Assembly (NCBI RefSeq): GCF_030263935.1
Contig: NZ_CP127162.1
Coordinates: forward strand, 22,501-86,500
DNA: 64,000 nucleotides
Direction of reading: 5' to 3'
DNA from: Paenibacillus polygoni
GTDB lineage: Bacteria > Bacillota > Bacilli > Paenibacillales > Paenibacillaceae
Below are positions 1 through 10,654 of the stretch, piece by piece. Position 1 is the first letter of the stretch. Every line of letters begins with the position of its first letter. The translations under genes and the position numbers were made by a program. Below the pieces are notes generated by a model that worked only from the letters and a program-made list of their open reading frames with translations, did not search any database and was not told the origin of the DNA.

Positions 1-1795
<1,795 letters not shown>

Positions 1796-1876
1796 ACAAC
1801 ATAAAATTGCAAAGATTGTTTCGTATCTAGTTTTCAGGGAGCAAATCCTTGAATACCGCATTTGTAAAAATGCACG

Positions 1877-1993
1877 TTTGGTGGCGATAGCGGAGGGGTT
1901 CCACACGTACCCATCCCGAACACGACCGTTAAGCCCTCCAGCGCCGATGGTACTTGGACCGCAGGGTCCTGGGAGAGTAGGACGTCGCCAAGC
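1877..1993 (+). rRNA. rrf: 5S ribosomal RNA
   Basis: A stretch of about 117 nt begins TTTGGTGGCGATAGCGGAGG and ends GACGTCGCCAAGC, with the conserved loop CCATCCCGAACACG. The 5' and 3' ends pair (TTGGTGGCG with CGTCGCCAA). It follows 23S rRNA by about 80 nt in the normal rrn order. Ends are accurate to 1-3 nt. Confidence 0.97.
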
Positions 1994-1997
1994 AAAG

Positions 1998-2037
1998 AAC
2001 CACTGTCGATCAATCGATGGTGGTTTTTATTTTTTTT
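1998..2037 (+). terminator. rrn operon intrinsic terminator
   Basis: An AACCAC...GTGGTT stem with an inner ATCGAT pairing is followed by a T-rich tract (2022-2037), directly after 5S rRNA. Confidence 0.9.
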
Positions 2038-2062
2038 AAAAAGACTGTATTGAAAGAAGGTA

Positions 2063-2078
2063 GTAACATTTTTGTTAC
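2063..2078. repeat. perfect inverted repeat GTAACA-N4-TGTTAC
   Basis: Six-base arms around TTTT, placed between the rrn terminator and the lipoprotein gene and about 22 bp before a TATAAT hexamer (2100-2105). It could be an operator or simply a short hairpin; no regulator is assigned. Confidence 0.4.
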
Positions 2079-2165
2079 GGATTTACCCTTTTAAAAAGTT
2101 ATAATAACTACGGGTTATAAAATAAAAGGGGTGGTATCATTTTTGCAACAAAGGGAGAATATAGG

Positions 2166-2597
2166 CTGCGATACAAAAAACTATGTCTCTATTGTCTGCT
2201 GTGCCTGAGTTTGTTGATGACAATGGGATGCAGCCAGAAAACTTCTTGGGAGTCATATGAAGAAGCAGCTAATGTTAAAGGTTTTCCTGTCCCAGAAGAA
2301 GCTAATCGAATGGATCGTGCAACGACTAATCCGGAAATGGATTACATACAATATTCGCTACCAGGCGTGAATAAGAACGATCAATTACCGGATGAATATA
2401 TAAATGAAATTATAGAGTGGGGTTGGACTGAGGACGTAGCTAGTGAACAATCTGATACATCTGATCCAGCACCGCGTATTTTTGTGAAAGACACAACTAG
2501 AGTACATTTATCTTTGCATAATGGTTATTTAACCGTTCTTGTGCCTACACAAGATGCTTCACTAATTAAACCCAAAATCGTAGATACCAATAATTAA
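2166..2597 (+). CDS. small lipoprotein of unknown function (probable CTG start)
   Basis: The frame is open from 2121 to TAA at 2595-2597. The first TTG (2211) has no ribosome-binding site and would leave only five residues before a cysteine. Starting at CTG 2166, eight bases after AAGGGAG (2151-2157), gives 143 residues with a textbook lipoprotein signal: a basic RYKK start, a hydrophobic LCLYCLLCLSLLMTM core and G-C at the lipobox (Cys22). The mature part is acidic, lacks further membrane segments and ends in a short beta-rich stretch (VHLSLHNGYLTVLVP). I do not recognise the family. It stands alone between the rrn terminator and its own terminator. The CTG start is inference; an ATT at 2139 behind AAAGGGG is an alternative. 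Confidence 0.65.
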   Translation: MRYKKLCLYCLLCLSLLMTMGCSQKTSWESYEEAANVKGFPVPEEANRMDRATTNPEMDYIQYSLPGVNKNDQLPDEYINEIIEWGWTEDVASEQSDTSDPAPRIFVKDTTRVHLSLHNGYLTVLVPTQDASLIKPKIVDTNN

Positions 2598-2627
2598 GAC
2601 CTTTCGATTAGGAAAGGTCTTTTTTTA
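2597..2627 (+). terminator. intrinsic terminator of the lipoprotein gene
   Basis: AGACCTTTC (2597-2605) pairs with GAAAGGTCT (2612-2620) and is followed by seven T residues. Confidence 0.9.
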
Positions 2628-2663
2628 TTTATTCATTAGCTTTAATAAGTTCAATAAGCTGAT

Positions 2664-2700
2664 CAAATTCATTAAATTTATTAAATTTATTAAATTCATT
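2664..2700. repeat. AT-rich 9-bp tandem repeat
   Basis: ATTAAATTT occurs at 2671 and 2680, then ATTAAATTC at 2689 and a partial ATT, with a partial unit upstream. The rest of the 2628-2785 spacer holds no gene. A hairpin with GTGGTAA/TTACCAC arms (2759-2786) abuts the stop of the reverse-strand gene and may help end its transcript, although no T tract follows. Confidence 0.6.
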
Positions 2701-2785
2701 ATGCAACTATACTATTAGGTGTTAAATGTATCTTATTAGCTATAATATATTTTTACTAGGGGTGTGGTAAGTTACCACGAAGCCC

Positions 2786-3307
2786 CTACTGTATGTAGTA
2801 TGAGATATCCTGATTTGTTACTTTTATAAGACCGTCTTTTCTTTCACGGATTAACCAGGTTATGCAGTAGAGCCTAGGGAGTAGCAACCAAAAGTGCCAG
2901 AATAATAAGTTAATGGAGAAAGCAATTGGGGCAGCTATGATAAAGATGAAGATGAGGATCAGGCTGATCCAAGTGATATGCAGGTGTATTTTTGAAAAAA
3001 AACGATAATTGACATACTGTTCTGGAATCATTCCCACCCAGGGCAGTTGCCAGGTGAACCTCCACTTCTGTAAGTATCTTTTACTGAGGAGAAGGGCGGA
3101 GCGGGAAATAACGAAATGAGTCCAAACGATTGTAATGAATGATAATACATAGCAAAGTACTCCGAACCATGTGAAGAAGAGAAGACTAATGAATAGCATA
3201 ATGATGGCCAAGCTTACATAACTCCAAATGACTGGGCGCGATATGTAGTTTTTGCGTAGAAGACGATAATGATAGTATGTAGCTTCTTCTCCGATGACTT
3301 CGGGCAT
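2786..3307 (-). CDS. integral membrane protein of unknown function
   Basis: A 173-residue protein with about four strongly hydrophobic segments in two pairs (residues ~28-65 and ~110-150), separated by a basic, aromatic-rich loop (SKRYLQKWRFTWQLPW). The start is supported by AAGGGAGGAT on the reverse strand (3317-3326). No catalytic motif is visible and I do not recognise the family. It is convergent with the lipoprotein gene and divergent from csfB, and has no counterpart in the B. subtilis order here, so it is probably a lineage-specific insertion. Confidence 0.7.
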   Translation of the reverse strand: MPEVIGEEATYYHYRLLRKNYISRPVIWSYVSLAIIMLFISLLFFTWFGVLCYVLSFITIVWTHFVISRSALLLSKRYLQKWRFTWQLPWVGMIPEQYVNYRFFSKIHLHITWISLILIFIFIIAAPIAFSINLLFWHFWLLLPRLYCITWLIRERKDGLIKVTNQDISYYIQ

Positions 3308-3506
3308 TCTAATAAATCCTCCCTTACCTATGAACTGATTGACTACATTTATTGTCTAAGCCACTTTTGAAACCTCTTTCATATATTGTATATCGGATAA
3401 TGATATGGATAAATTTAAATGTTGTAAAGAAATAGGTACAGACACCCATTCGATATAGGATGAATAGCATAACCTATGATAAAGAAATGGTGTTTGACTA
3501 TGAAAA

Positions 3507-3537
3507 GGTTTAAAATAGTAGAAACTGTACCATACTA
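3507..3537 (+). promoter_or_regulatory. candidate sigma-F/sigma-G promoter of csfB
   Basis: CATACTA (3531-3537) matches the forespore -10 consensus, and GGTTTA lies 18 bp upstream (3507-3512), a weaker -35. The spacing equals that of the sspF and spoVT candidates in this window. B. subtilis csfB is known to be forespore-expressed. Confidence 0.5.
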
Positions 3538-3566
3538 ATAGGAAAAGAAATAAAGGTGGGATAGTT

Positions 3567-3764
3567 ATGGAGGCACAGCAAGTTCAGCCTAAACACAAAT
3601 GTATTGTCTGTGAGCAGTCTAAAGAAGAAGGTATTTTTATTGTTTCTGAATTTATTTGTACAGATTGCGAGACCGAAATCGTGCACACAGACGCTCAAGA
3701 TGCAAAATATCCTTTTTTTATTCATCAACTCAAGCAAATTTGGTTACAACAAAATAATGCATAA
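3567..3764 (+). CDS. csfB: anti-sigma factor CsfB (Gin), inhibitor of sigma-G
   Basis: A 65-residue protein with two CxxC pairs, CIVC (13-16) and CTDC (31-34), the hallmark of the zinc-binding Gin family. The aligned pattern HKCIVC-x(n)-GIF-x(n)-FICTDCE is as in B. subtilis Gin (64 aa). Gin binds sigma-G (and sigma-E) during sporulation and prevents premature or misplaced activity. An AAGGTGGG ribosome-binding site lies before the ATG. It sits as in B. subtilis upstream of yaaO/tmk, but xpaC and yaaN, which follow it there, are missing. It forms a single-gene unit ending at the terminator near 3800. Confidence 0.9.
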   Translation: MEAQQVQPKHKCIVCEQSKEEGIFIVSEFICTDCETEIVHTDAQDAKYPFFIHQLKQIWLQQNNA

Positions 3765-3794
3765 TATATAATGCTCTTCTCTTTCAACTTTTAG

Positions 3795-3818
3795 AAAAGG
3801 CCTGGAAAGGCCTTTTTT
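3795..3818 (+). terminator. intrinsic terminator of csfB
   Basis: AAAAGGCC pairs with GGCCTTTT across a TGGAAA loop and runs into six T residues. Confidence 0.85.
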
Positions 3819-3819
3819 A

Positions 3820-3892
3820 TATTTCTGGCTCTGCACTATATATTTCTGGCTCTGTATTATATATTTCTAGCTAGGTATTATATATTTCTATT
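3820..3892. repeat. 21-bp tandem repeat, about 3.5 copies
   Basis: Units start at 3820, 3841, 3862 and (partial) 3883, each beginning TATTTCT; the first two differ only near the end (GCACTATA versus GTATTATA) and the third is more diverged. They lie between the csfB terminator and the decarboxylase gene. Confidence 0.85.
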
Positions 3893-3988
3893 TCATTTAT
3901 TAATTTTTTCATCTATCCTCGATGTTATTTTAATTGGAATACAATACAATATAGTTGTATCTATGAAAAGATCGGAAGGAATAAAGAA

Positions 3989-5503
3989 ATGGACAATCAC
4001 CAATTAAACAAAGATAAAGCTCCCTTGTACGAAGCTTTGGTTCAATATAAAAATTCAAAGAAACATACATACCATGTACCTGGTCATAAAAATGGACAGG
4101 TCTATTCATCTGTTGCACAGGATACATTGCTTCAAGAAGTAATGAAAATAGACGCTACAGAGATTACAGGCCTTGATGATCTGCATCATCCAGAATCGGT
4201 AATCATGGAGGCACAGCAGTTAGCAGCCGACTGTTTTGGTGCAGAGGAAAGCTTCTTTCTGGTAGGAGGAAGCACCTCAGGTAATATTGCGCTGCTTCTT
4301 ACGGTATGCACTGAACCAGGGGATCTTATACTAGTACAGCGTAATGTTCATAAATCAGTAATCCATGGTCTTATGCTTGCTGGTGCACATGCAGTTTTTC
4401 TAGCTCCACAGGTAGACCCATCAAGCGGCCTTGCTACAGCACCAGCAAAATCAACGATTGAGGAAGCACTGCAGGCTTATCCGAATGCTAAAGGTGTTTT
4501 TATTACCATGCCTAATTATTATGGGATGGGATTTGATCTATCTGGTATTGCAGCAACTTGCCATAAGGCAGGTGTACCGCTTCTTGTAGATGAAGCACAC
4601 GGTGCGCATTATGGACAGCATCCTGCGCTGCCTGTGTCTGCCTTAACCGCAGGAGCCGATGGAGTGGTGCAATCCACTCATAAGATGCTGTCAGCCATGA
4701 CAATGGGTGCTATGCTTCATGTACAGGGGAACCTGCTGGATCGTGAGCTGCTAAAGCAGCGTTTGTCTATGATTCAGAGTTCGAGTCCGTCCTATCCCAT
4801 TATGGCCTCTCTTGATCTTGCGCGCTTACATCTGCATAAGCATGGTGAGAAGGTCTTCTCTACTGGCCTTGCAGCTGTACACATGGTAGGAAAGGGAATC
4901 GAAGACTTACCCCGTTTTGGTTTATTGGATACTTTGAGAGAATCGGAGGCTTATACGGTTCAGGATCCTTTTAAACTCGTCATATATGATAAAAAGAAGC
5001 TGTTATCAGGATATGAATTGCAGGGTAAGCTCGAAGAGCAGGGCTGTGTCCCTGAAATGAGTGACGACACTTACGTTGTCCTTCTTTTTAGTCTAGGCTC
5101 CTCAGAGGAGGATGCTAGGCACCTTTTAAAGGCCTTAGTGCATATATCATTAGAAGAGGGCCCTAAAGAAATAAAACAACATCATAATTTAGAGAGCACA
5201 GCTACACATCATGTTTCCACGTGGAACATTTTGCATTCTTCTGTCTATTCTTGTCCTGTTCCTTTTCATTTAGGTAAAATAAAGAAAGAGCAAAAAGAAA
5301 AAGTTAGTATTACAAAAGCATCTAACCGAATTAGTGCAGAGATGGTTATTCCCTATCCTCCGGGTATACCTATATTGTATCCAGGAGAAATAATTAGTGA
5401 GAACATGAGAAATCATCTGATAAAACTACGGGATTCAGGAGCAAAAATTCAAGGTACTGCAGATTCGAGTTTGGAAACGATATGGGTTATGGTAGAAAAG
5501 TAA
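3989..5503 (+). CDS. yaaO: PLP-dependent Orn/Lys/Arg decarboxylase family protein (YaaO-like)
   Basis: A 504-residue fold-type I PLP enzyme of the group III amino-acid decarboxylase family. Visible signatures are HVPGHKNG (29-36), the cofactor-contact segment GGSTSGN (93-99), DEAHGAH (201-207) and the Schiff-base lysine in STHKM (Lys232). The C-terminal third carries the decarboxylase C-domain with VIPYPPGIPILYPGE. The substrate cannot be told from sequence: B. subtilis SpeA is an arginine decarboxylase of this family, while YaaO is unassigned. It has a single-copy position just upstream of tmk with 151 bp between; B. subtilis has the same order. AAGGAATAAAGAA before the ATG is a modest ribosome-binding site. 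Confidence 0.9.
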   Translation: MDNHQLNKDKAPLYEALVQYKNSKKHTYHVPGHKNGQVYSSVAQDTLLQEVMKIDATEITGLDDLHHPESVIMEAQQLAADCFGAEESFFLVGGSTSGNIALLLTVCTEPGDLILVQRNVHKSVIHGLMLAGAHAVFLAPQVDPSSGLATAPAKSTIEEALQAYPNAKGVFITMPNYYGMGFDLSGIAATCHKAGVPLLVDEAHGAHYGQHPALPVSALTAGADGVVQSTHKMLSAMTMGAMLHVQGNLLDRELLKQRLSMIQSSSPSYPIMASLDLARLHLHKHGEKVFSTGLAAVHMVGKGIEDLPRFGLLDTLRESEAYTVQDPFKLVIYDKKKLLSGYELQGKLEEQGCVPEMSDDTYVVLLFSLGSSEEDARHLLKALVHISLEEGPKEIKQHHNLESTATHHVSTWNILHSSVYSCPVPFHLGKIKKEQKEKVSITKASNRISAEMVIPYPPGIPILYPGEIISENMRNHLIKLRDSGAKIQGTADSSLETIWVMVEK

Positions 5504-5654
5504 TCTACTATCCGTATTCAAGAGCGAGTTCACGTTAGTAGAAATGAATGTGTCGATTTAATCAAACGTATTGTTATGAATGGTTCTCAACCATCTATAA
5601 ACTAATAAATTAACGTACTCATTGCTAAAAAATAAAGCCTAGGGGAGAGAAACA

Positions 5655-6290
5655 TTGTCTAAAGGAATATTTATCACGCTTGAGGGTGGCGAAGGATCAG
5701 GTAAAACTACCATGATTTCACGTTTATCAAATTATTTAGAAGAACGAAACATTGCTTATCTAGTAACTCGGGAGCCCGGAGGTATTGAAATAGCCGAAAA
5801 AATCAGGTCTATTATTCTAGATCCGGAACATACAGCGATGGATGCGAGAACCGAAGCACTTCTGTATGCAGCAGCACGTAGACAACATCTTGTCGAAAAG
5901 GTAATTCCCGCACTTGAGAAAGGGCTTATTGTTTTATGTGATCGGTTTGTCGATAGCAGCCTGGCATATCAAGGGTACGCAAGAGGAATTGGTGTAGAGG
6001 AAATCCGTTCAATTAATCTTTTTGCGACGGAAGATATTACGCCGGATGTTACGATTTACTTTGATGTTGACCCAGAGATTGGACTTGCAAGAATAGCAGC
6101 CAATCAAAATAGAGAAGTGAATCGTTTAGATTTGGAAAATCGTTTATTTCACGATAAGGTGAGAGAAGGTTATCTCAAATTGGTAGAAAATGAGCCGGGG
6201 AGAATAAAAATGATAGATGCTTCGTTGTCACCTGATGAAGTATTTTGTAGTTTAATTGCAAACATTGATTGCGTATTAAAGGATATTTAG
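5655..6290 (+). CDS. tmk: thymidylate kinase
   Basis: Phosphorylates dTMP to dTDP with ATP, in both dTTP pathways. Its 211 residues are the family length. Walker [10 protein letters not shown] is at 11-19, the substrate-binding TREPGG at 38-43, the DRF motif near residue 97 with the [11 protein letters not shown] segment after it, and the LID region around [11 protein letters not shown]. The start is TTG at 5655 behind AGGGGAGAG; no ATG fits. Paired with darA and holB as throughout Bacillales. Confidence 0.97.
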   Translation: MSKGIFITLEGGEGSGKTTMISRLSNYLEERNIAYLVTREPGGIEIAEKIRSIILDPEHTAMDARTEALLYAAARRQHLVEKVIPALEKGLIVLCDRFVDSSLAYQGYARGIGVEEIRSINLFATEDITPDVTIYFDVDPEIGLARIAANQNREVNRLDLENRLFHDKVREGYLKLVENEPGRIKMIDASLSPDEVFCSLIANIDCVLKDI

Positions 6291-6382
6291 GGGTATATGT
6301 CTAATAAAGACTTAAACAGAGCAAGTTTGGACTCTGGCAGTAAGGAAGGCTGTTCAAGTCGTGGAGAATAGATTTGATCTGA

Positions 6383-6766
<384 letters not shown>

Positions 6767-6817
6767 TAGAAGGAATAAACACCCTAAGTTTGTTTTAAGA
6801 AGAAAGCAGGGATACGT

Positions 6818-7261
6818 GTGAAAATCAACCCAGGATTTCGGCCGCTGCAGAATGGAATAAGTCCCTCTGATTCAGGTGCAAGACCTGTACAGAATAAGGA
6901 ATTTACCAGCATGATGCAGCAACAGGGAGAGAGAGCATCGAATGAAGAGCTAACTCGCCGATTGAACGAAATTCAACTTCAGGGGGACCGGCTTGCACGT
7001 TCCATGACGATTCGTGAGTTAAAAGCGTATAAGCAACTCGTTAAGCGATTTTTAGAGGATACGGTAAGACAAGGCGTAAGCACGAAGGAATCTAGAGGTT
7101 GGGATCGTAGAGGACGCGGGAAACGTTATCTGCTTTTAGATGAGGTAGATGAGGTTTTGCTCAAAATGGCTGAAGAGATGCTTCAAACAGAACAAGGAAA
7201 GATGGAACTCCTTCAAAAAATAGGCGAGATTCGCGGAATGCTTATTAATCTCAGCTTTTAG
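6818..7261 (+). CDS. yaaR: YaaR family protein (DUF327)
   Basis: 147 residues, with a disordered N-terminus followed by a helical domain (LTRRLNEIQLQGDRLARS, then LKAYKQLVKRFLEDTVRQG) typical of DUF327. Biochemical function is unknown. GTG start at 6818 behind AGCAGGGA. Lies between darA and holB exactly as in Bacillus, and is followed by a terminator, so tmk-darA-yaaR may be read together. Confidence 0.9.
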   Translation: MKINPGFRPLQNGISPSDSGARPVQNKEFTSMMQQQGERASNEELTRRLNEIQLQGDRLARSMTIRELKAYKQLVKRFLEDTVRQGVSTKESRGWDRRGRGKRYLLLDEVDEVLLKMAEEMLQTEQGKMELLQKIGEIRGMLINLSF

Positions 7262-7273
7262 ATAAATGTGGAG

Positions 7274-7307
7274 AAAGACAAGTGAACTCTAACTTGTCTT
7301 TTTTTAT
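7274..7307 (+). terminator. intrinsic terminator after yaaR
   Basis: AAAGACAAG and CTTGTCTTT arms around a 10-nt loop, then a T run. Confidence 0.9.
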
Positions 7308-7489
7308 ATACAACGCTTCTTATAAAATGGTAATTAATTTTATTATCATCCTAAAATTTATATTACCAGCGAACATGATATAATAGATAAAGATGATGAT
7401 TTGTAATTCTTTTTAGGAAGAATTCAGTTATATAGGATTGTCATACAAACATAATTCATGCGGCAATACAGCATGGGGAGGATCATCTC

Positions 7490-8464
7490 ATGTCTTTTCG
7501 TGATATTATGGGCCAGGAAACAGCAAAACAAATGCTGCAAAGCGGACTTCGGCAGCAATCAACTAGTCATGCCTACTTATTCAGTGGTCCTTCGGGCAGC
7601 GGGCAGCGACAAATGGCTACTGCATTAGCCCAAGCGATCTATTGTACTCGTCAGGAGGATGATGCGTGCGGGGAGTGTCTGGAATGTCGTAAGGTGGAAC
7701 ACGGGAACCATCCGGATCTACACTATATAGAGCCTGAAGGGGCCAGCCTTAAGATTGATCAGATTCGTGAGCTGCAGAAAATTTTCAATTACCGGTCCGA
7801 GAACAACAATCGTAAAATTTACATTATAGATCAGGCAGATAAGATGACGACACAGGCTGCGAACAGCTTGCTAAAGTTTCTTGAAGAACCACAGGTACCC
7901 GCTGTAGGGATCTTAATAACAAGTAACAAAGGGGCTATGCTTCCAACGATTCTATCCAGGACTCAGGAGGTCCCCTTTAAAGCGCTTAGTCCGGAGCGAA
8001 TTGAAGAGGTCTTTGTGAAAGAAGGATATTCACCTGCACTTGTGAGAACTGCCGCATTTTTAACCTCTGGGTTGGAATCATGCAAGAGTCTGCTTGACCA
8101 GAATTGGTTTGCAGAAATTAGAAATGTAATGTTACAATTAGGAGGAGAGTCACTGACGAGAGGCAGTATGTCGCTAGTTTCTGCACAACAGAAACTTTTT
8201 AAGACAGGACTTTCCGAACATCTTGAACTGATGTTTGATATGTTCCATTTGTGGTTCAAGGACATGCTTTATGTAACTTACGGCAAGCAAGAGAACGTTA
8301 TTTTTATAGATCAACTTAGTTCCATTTCTACGATAGCAAGAAGTCGTTCGACAGAGCAGTGGGTATCTTATATGGATCTGGCTGCAGAATGTAGGAAAAA
8401 ATTGCGTTCGAATATGAATGGGCAACTATGTGTGGAGCAATTTTTGATTGGACTTGCATCGTAA
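7490..8464 (+). CDS. holB: DNA polymerase III delta' subunit
   Basis: Clamp-loader subunit that helps load the beta clamp at primer termini. 324 residues. The AAA+ module keeps the arrangement of DnaX-type proteins, but Walker A reads GPSGSGQRQM (32-41) without the lysine, as expected for delta', which does not hydrolyse ATP. The zinc module has four cysteines, CTRQEDDACGECLEC (51-65). Sensor region SNKGAMLPTILSRTQ carries the SRC-like arginine finger motif as SRT. GGGGAGGATCATCTC before the ATG. Followed closely by ricT and yabA. Confidence 0.95.
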   Translation: MSFRDIMGQETAKQMLQSGLRQQSTSHAYLFSGPSGSGQRQMATALAQAIYCTRQEDDACGECLECRKVEHGNHPDLHYIEPEGASLKIDQIRELQKIFNYRSENNNRKIYIIDQADKMTTQAANSLLKFLEEPQVPAVGILITSNKGAMLPTILSRTQEVPFKALSPERIEEVFVKEGYSPALVRTAAFLTSGLESCKSLLDQNWFAEIRNVMLQLGGESLTRGSMSLVSAQQKLFKTGLSEHLELMFDMFHLWFKDMLYVTYGKQENVIFIDQLSSISTIARSRSTEQWVSYMDLAAECRKKLRSNMNGQLCVEQFLIGLAS

Positions 8465-8607
8465 CTCTTTAAGAGGGTCTAGTCAGCAATAAATATATTG
8501 TTTTTTTATTCTTTACCCTAGCAATGTCTTAACATATTACGCTTTGATTGCGGTCTTTTTTTAAAGGCTTCAATAGAGGTTTTATTGTATACAAGGGGGT
8601 TAATTTT

Positions 8608-9408
8608 TTGTACAGTGTAGTCGGTGTCCGTTTCAAAAAAGCGGGCAAAATTTATTACTTTGATCCCCTCGATCTTCCTATTGAAAAGGATTCTAGCGTT
8701 ATTGTAGAGACCGCTCGCGGGATTGAGTACGGCAAAGTAGTTATAGGTAAGAAGGAAGTCGGGGAATCTGACGTCGTATTGCCTCTCAAAAAGGTCATTC
8801 GTATCGCAGGTGAAGCGGATGCCAAAGTAGTGGAAGAGAATAAGCTCGCAGCAAAGGACGCGTTTGGAACCTGTTTAAATAAAATCAGAGACCATGGCCT
8901 CAAAATGAAGCTGGTTGATGTGGAATTTACCTTTGATCGCAATAAAATCATATTTTACTTTACGGCAGAAGGCCGTGTGGATTTTAGAGAACTGGTAAAA
9001 GATTTGGCAAGTATTTTCCGTACTCGCATTGAACTGCGCCAGATTGGTGTGCGTGATGAGGCGAAAATGCTTGGAGGAATAGGTCCTTGTGGACGAGTAC
9101 TATGTTGTTCCTCTTGGCTGGGGGATTTTGAACCCGTATCGATCAAAATGGCGAAGGATCAGAGCCTCTCGCTCAATCCAACCAAAATTTCAGGACTTTG
9201 TGGAAGACTTATGTGTTGTTTAAAATTTGAGCATGATAACTATGAGAGTGTTAAAGAGGAGATGCCAGCCGTAGGAAAACTTGTGGTTACCTCACTTGGT
9301 GAAGGTAAGGTTGTTGGAATACATGCAGGTAATCGAACCATTCATGTTCAGTTGTTTGAGATAAATAAAGTGAAAGAACTTTCAATGGATGACGTTGTCA
9401 TCAAGTAA
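8608..9408 (+). CDS. ricT: RicT (YaaT), PSP1-domain regulator of RNase Y maturation
   Basis: RicT forms the [4Fe-4S]-binding Y-complex with RicA and RicF that steers RNase Y and affects sporulation and competence. Start set at TTG 8608 because family members begin [13 protein letters not shown] and AAGGGGG (8593-8599) lies 8 bases before; the frame is open further upstream without homology. The 266 residues contain the cluster cysteines [12 protein letters not shown] (about 162-173) and [13 protein letters not shown] (about 195-207). B. subtilis RicT is about 275 aa. In the holB-ricT-yabA block. Confidence 0.95.
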   Translation: MYSVVGVRFKKAGKIYYFDPLDLPIEKDSSVIVETARGIEYGKVVIGKKEVGESDVVLPLKKVIRIAGEADAKVVEENKLAAKDAFGTCLNKIRDHGLKMKLVDVEFTFDRNKIIFYFTAEGRVDFRELVKDLASIFRTRIELRQIGVRDEAKMLGGIGPCGRVLCCSSWLGDFEPVSIKMAKDQSLSLNPTKISGLCGRLMCCLKFEHDNYESVKEEMPAVGKLVVTSLGEGKVVGIHAGNRTIHVQLFEINKVKELSMDDVVIK

Positions 9409-9437
9409 ACCATTATGTTTGCTTTCGGGGTGGGATT

Positions 9438-9806
9438 TTGGAGAAGAAAACAGTTTTTGCGCACATTCTTGAAATGGAAACACAAATGGGACAAATGAGC
9501 AGTGATCTGGGAGAGCTGAAAATGATCGTTAAGGAATTGCTCGAAGAGAATCAGCGTATCACACTAGAGAACGAGCAACTTCGTAAGGTGTTAAAACGTG
9601 GGGCTTCTGCCGAAAAGGCAGCTCCTACACCCAAGACTCCACTACCTCAGACTCATGTCCTTGAGCCAGAAGAAGATGTCGTTGGTGAAGGTCATGACAA
9701 CTTGGCTCGACTGTATTATGAAGGTTTTCATATTTGTAATGTCTATTATGGTCATTTACGAACGGAAGGCGATTGTCTGTTCTGTCTATCATTTTTGAAT
9801 AAGTAA
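9438..9806 (+). CDS. yabA: replication initiation control protein YabA
   Basis: YabA bridges DnaA and the DnaN clamp and restrains re-initiation. 122 residues: an N-terminal coiled coil (about 8-55, [18 protein letters not shown]), an acidic linker, and the C-terminal zinc domain HICN-x(n)-CLFCLSF (about 99-119). TTG start at 9438 behind GGGGTGGG; the family starts MxKKxxF. Ends in its own terminator. Confidence 0.95.
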   Translation: MEKKTVFAHILEMETQMGQMSSDLGELKMIVKELLEENQRITLENEQLRKVLKRGASAEKAAPTPKTPLPQTHVLEPEEDVVGEGHDNLARLYYEGFHICNVYYGHLRTEGDCLFCLSFLNK

Positions 9807-9810
9807 TGAG

Positions 9811-9838
9811 CCGTAGGGGTTCCCTACGGTTTTTTTTT
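9811..9838 (+). terminator. intrinsic terminator after yabA
   Basis: CCGTAGGG/CCCTACGG perfect 8-bp stem, GTT loop, then nine T residues. Confidence 0.95.
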
Positions 9839-9883
9839 AGGGATCAGGAACGATATTAAGAGTAAGGCAGGGAAGAGATAATA

Positions 9884-10654
9884 ATGAAAAGAAACGAAGT
9901 TGTTCTACATCCCTCTGAACGATTAGATGATCTACTTACGCATGATCTACAGATCATTCAGAGCGATGAGGTTTTTAGTTTTTCTATGGATGCCGTCCTC
10001 TTAGCAAGGTTTGCAGGGATTCCGAAGAGAGGAAAAATTCTAGATATATGTACGGGTAACGGTGTGATTCCCATTCTGTTAACCACTCGAACAAAGGCTT
10101 CAATTGATGCCGTAGAAATTCAGCCCAGATTAGCAGAGATGGCAAGGCGAAGTGTGCAATTAAATCAGCTGGATGAGCAGATCCAAATTTACGAGGGGGA
10201 TGTGCGGAATTTTGCGGATCAGATTGGATATGGAAAGTATGATGCAATCACAGTGAATCCACCTTATATGCCGCTCAATGGAAGTGACATTAAGCTGAGT
10301 ATACACCAAGCTACAGCGAGGCATGAACTAAATGGAACACTCGAAGATATCATAAAAGCTTGCATGCACCTTGTGCGCACAGGCGGCAAAGTTTCTATGG
10401 TTCATAAACCACAGCGTATCGGTGAAATTATTACACTTATGCGGAAATACCGTTTGGAGCCCAAACGTATTCGTATGGTTCACCCTAGGATGGATAAAGA
10501 GGCGAATATGGTGCTAATCGAAGCTTTACGTGATGGAAAACCGGATGTAAGAATGCTCCCGCCTCTAATTGTCTATAACGAAGAGGGACAATACTGTGAG
10601 GAGATTATGAACATCTATTATGGTGAGCACAATCTAGAGGAGGAGAATAAATGA
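9884..10654 (+). CDS. trmN6: tRNA1(Val) (adenine(37)-N6)-methyltransferase family protein (YabB/TrmN6)
   Basis: A class I SAM-dependent methyltransferase of 256 residues. SAM motif I DICTGNGVIPILL is at about 48-60, and the N6-adenine catalytic motif NPPYMP at about 125-130. The TrmN6 group modifies A37 of tRNA; the exact substrate in Firmicutes is inferred. Overlaps rsmI by 4 bp (ATGA), indicating translational coupling. yazA, which lies between the two in B. subtilis, is absent. Confidence 0.9.
   Translation: MKRNEVVLHPSERLDDLLTHDLQIIQSDEVFSFSMDAVLLARFAGIPKRGKILDICTGNGVIPILLTTRTKASIDAVEIQPRLAEMARRSVQLNQLDEQIQIYEGDVRNFADQIGYGKYDAITVNPPYMPLNGSDIKLSIHQATARHELNGTLEDIIKACMHLVRTGGKVSMVHKPQRIGEIITLMRKYRLEPKRIRMVHPRMDKEANMVLIEALRDGKPDVRMLPPLIVYNEEGQYCEEIMNIYYGEHNLEEENK

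Noticed and set aside
3820..3892. CRISPR array
   Set aside because: Repeats are direct 21-bp units without spacers and no cas genes are present.
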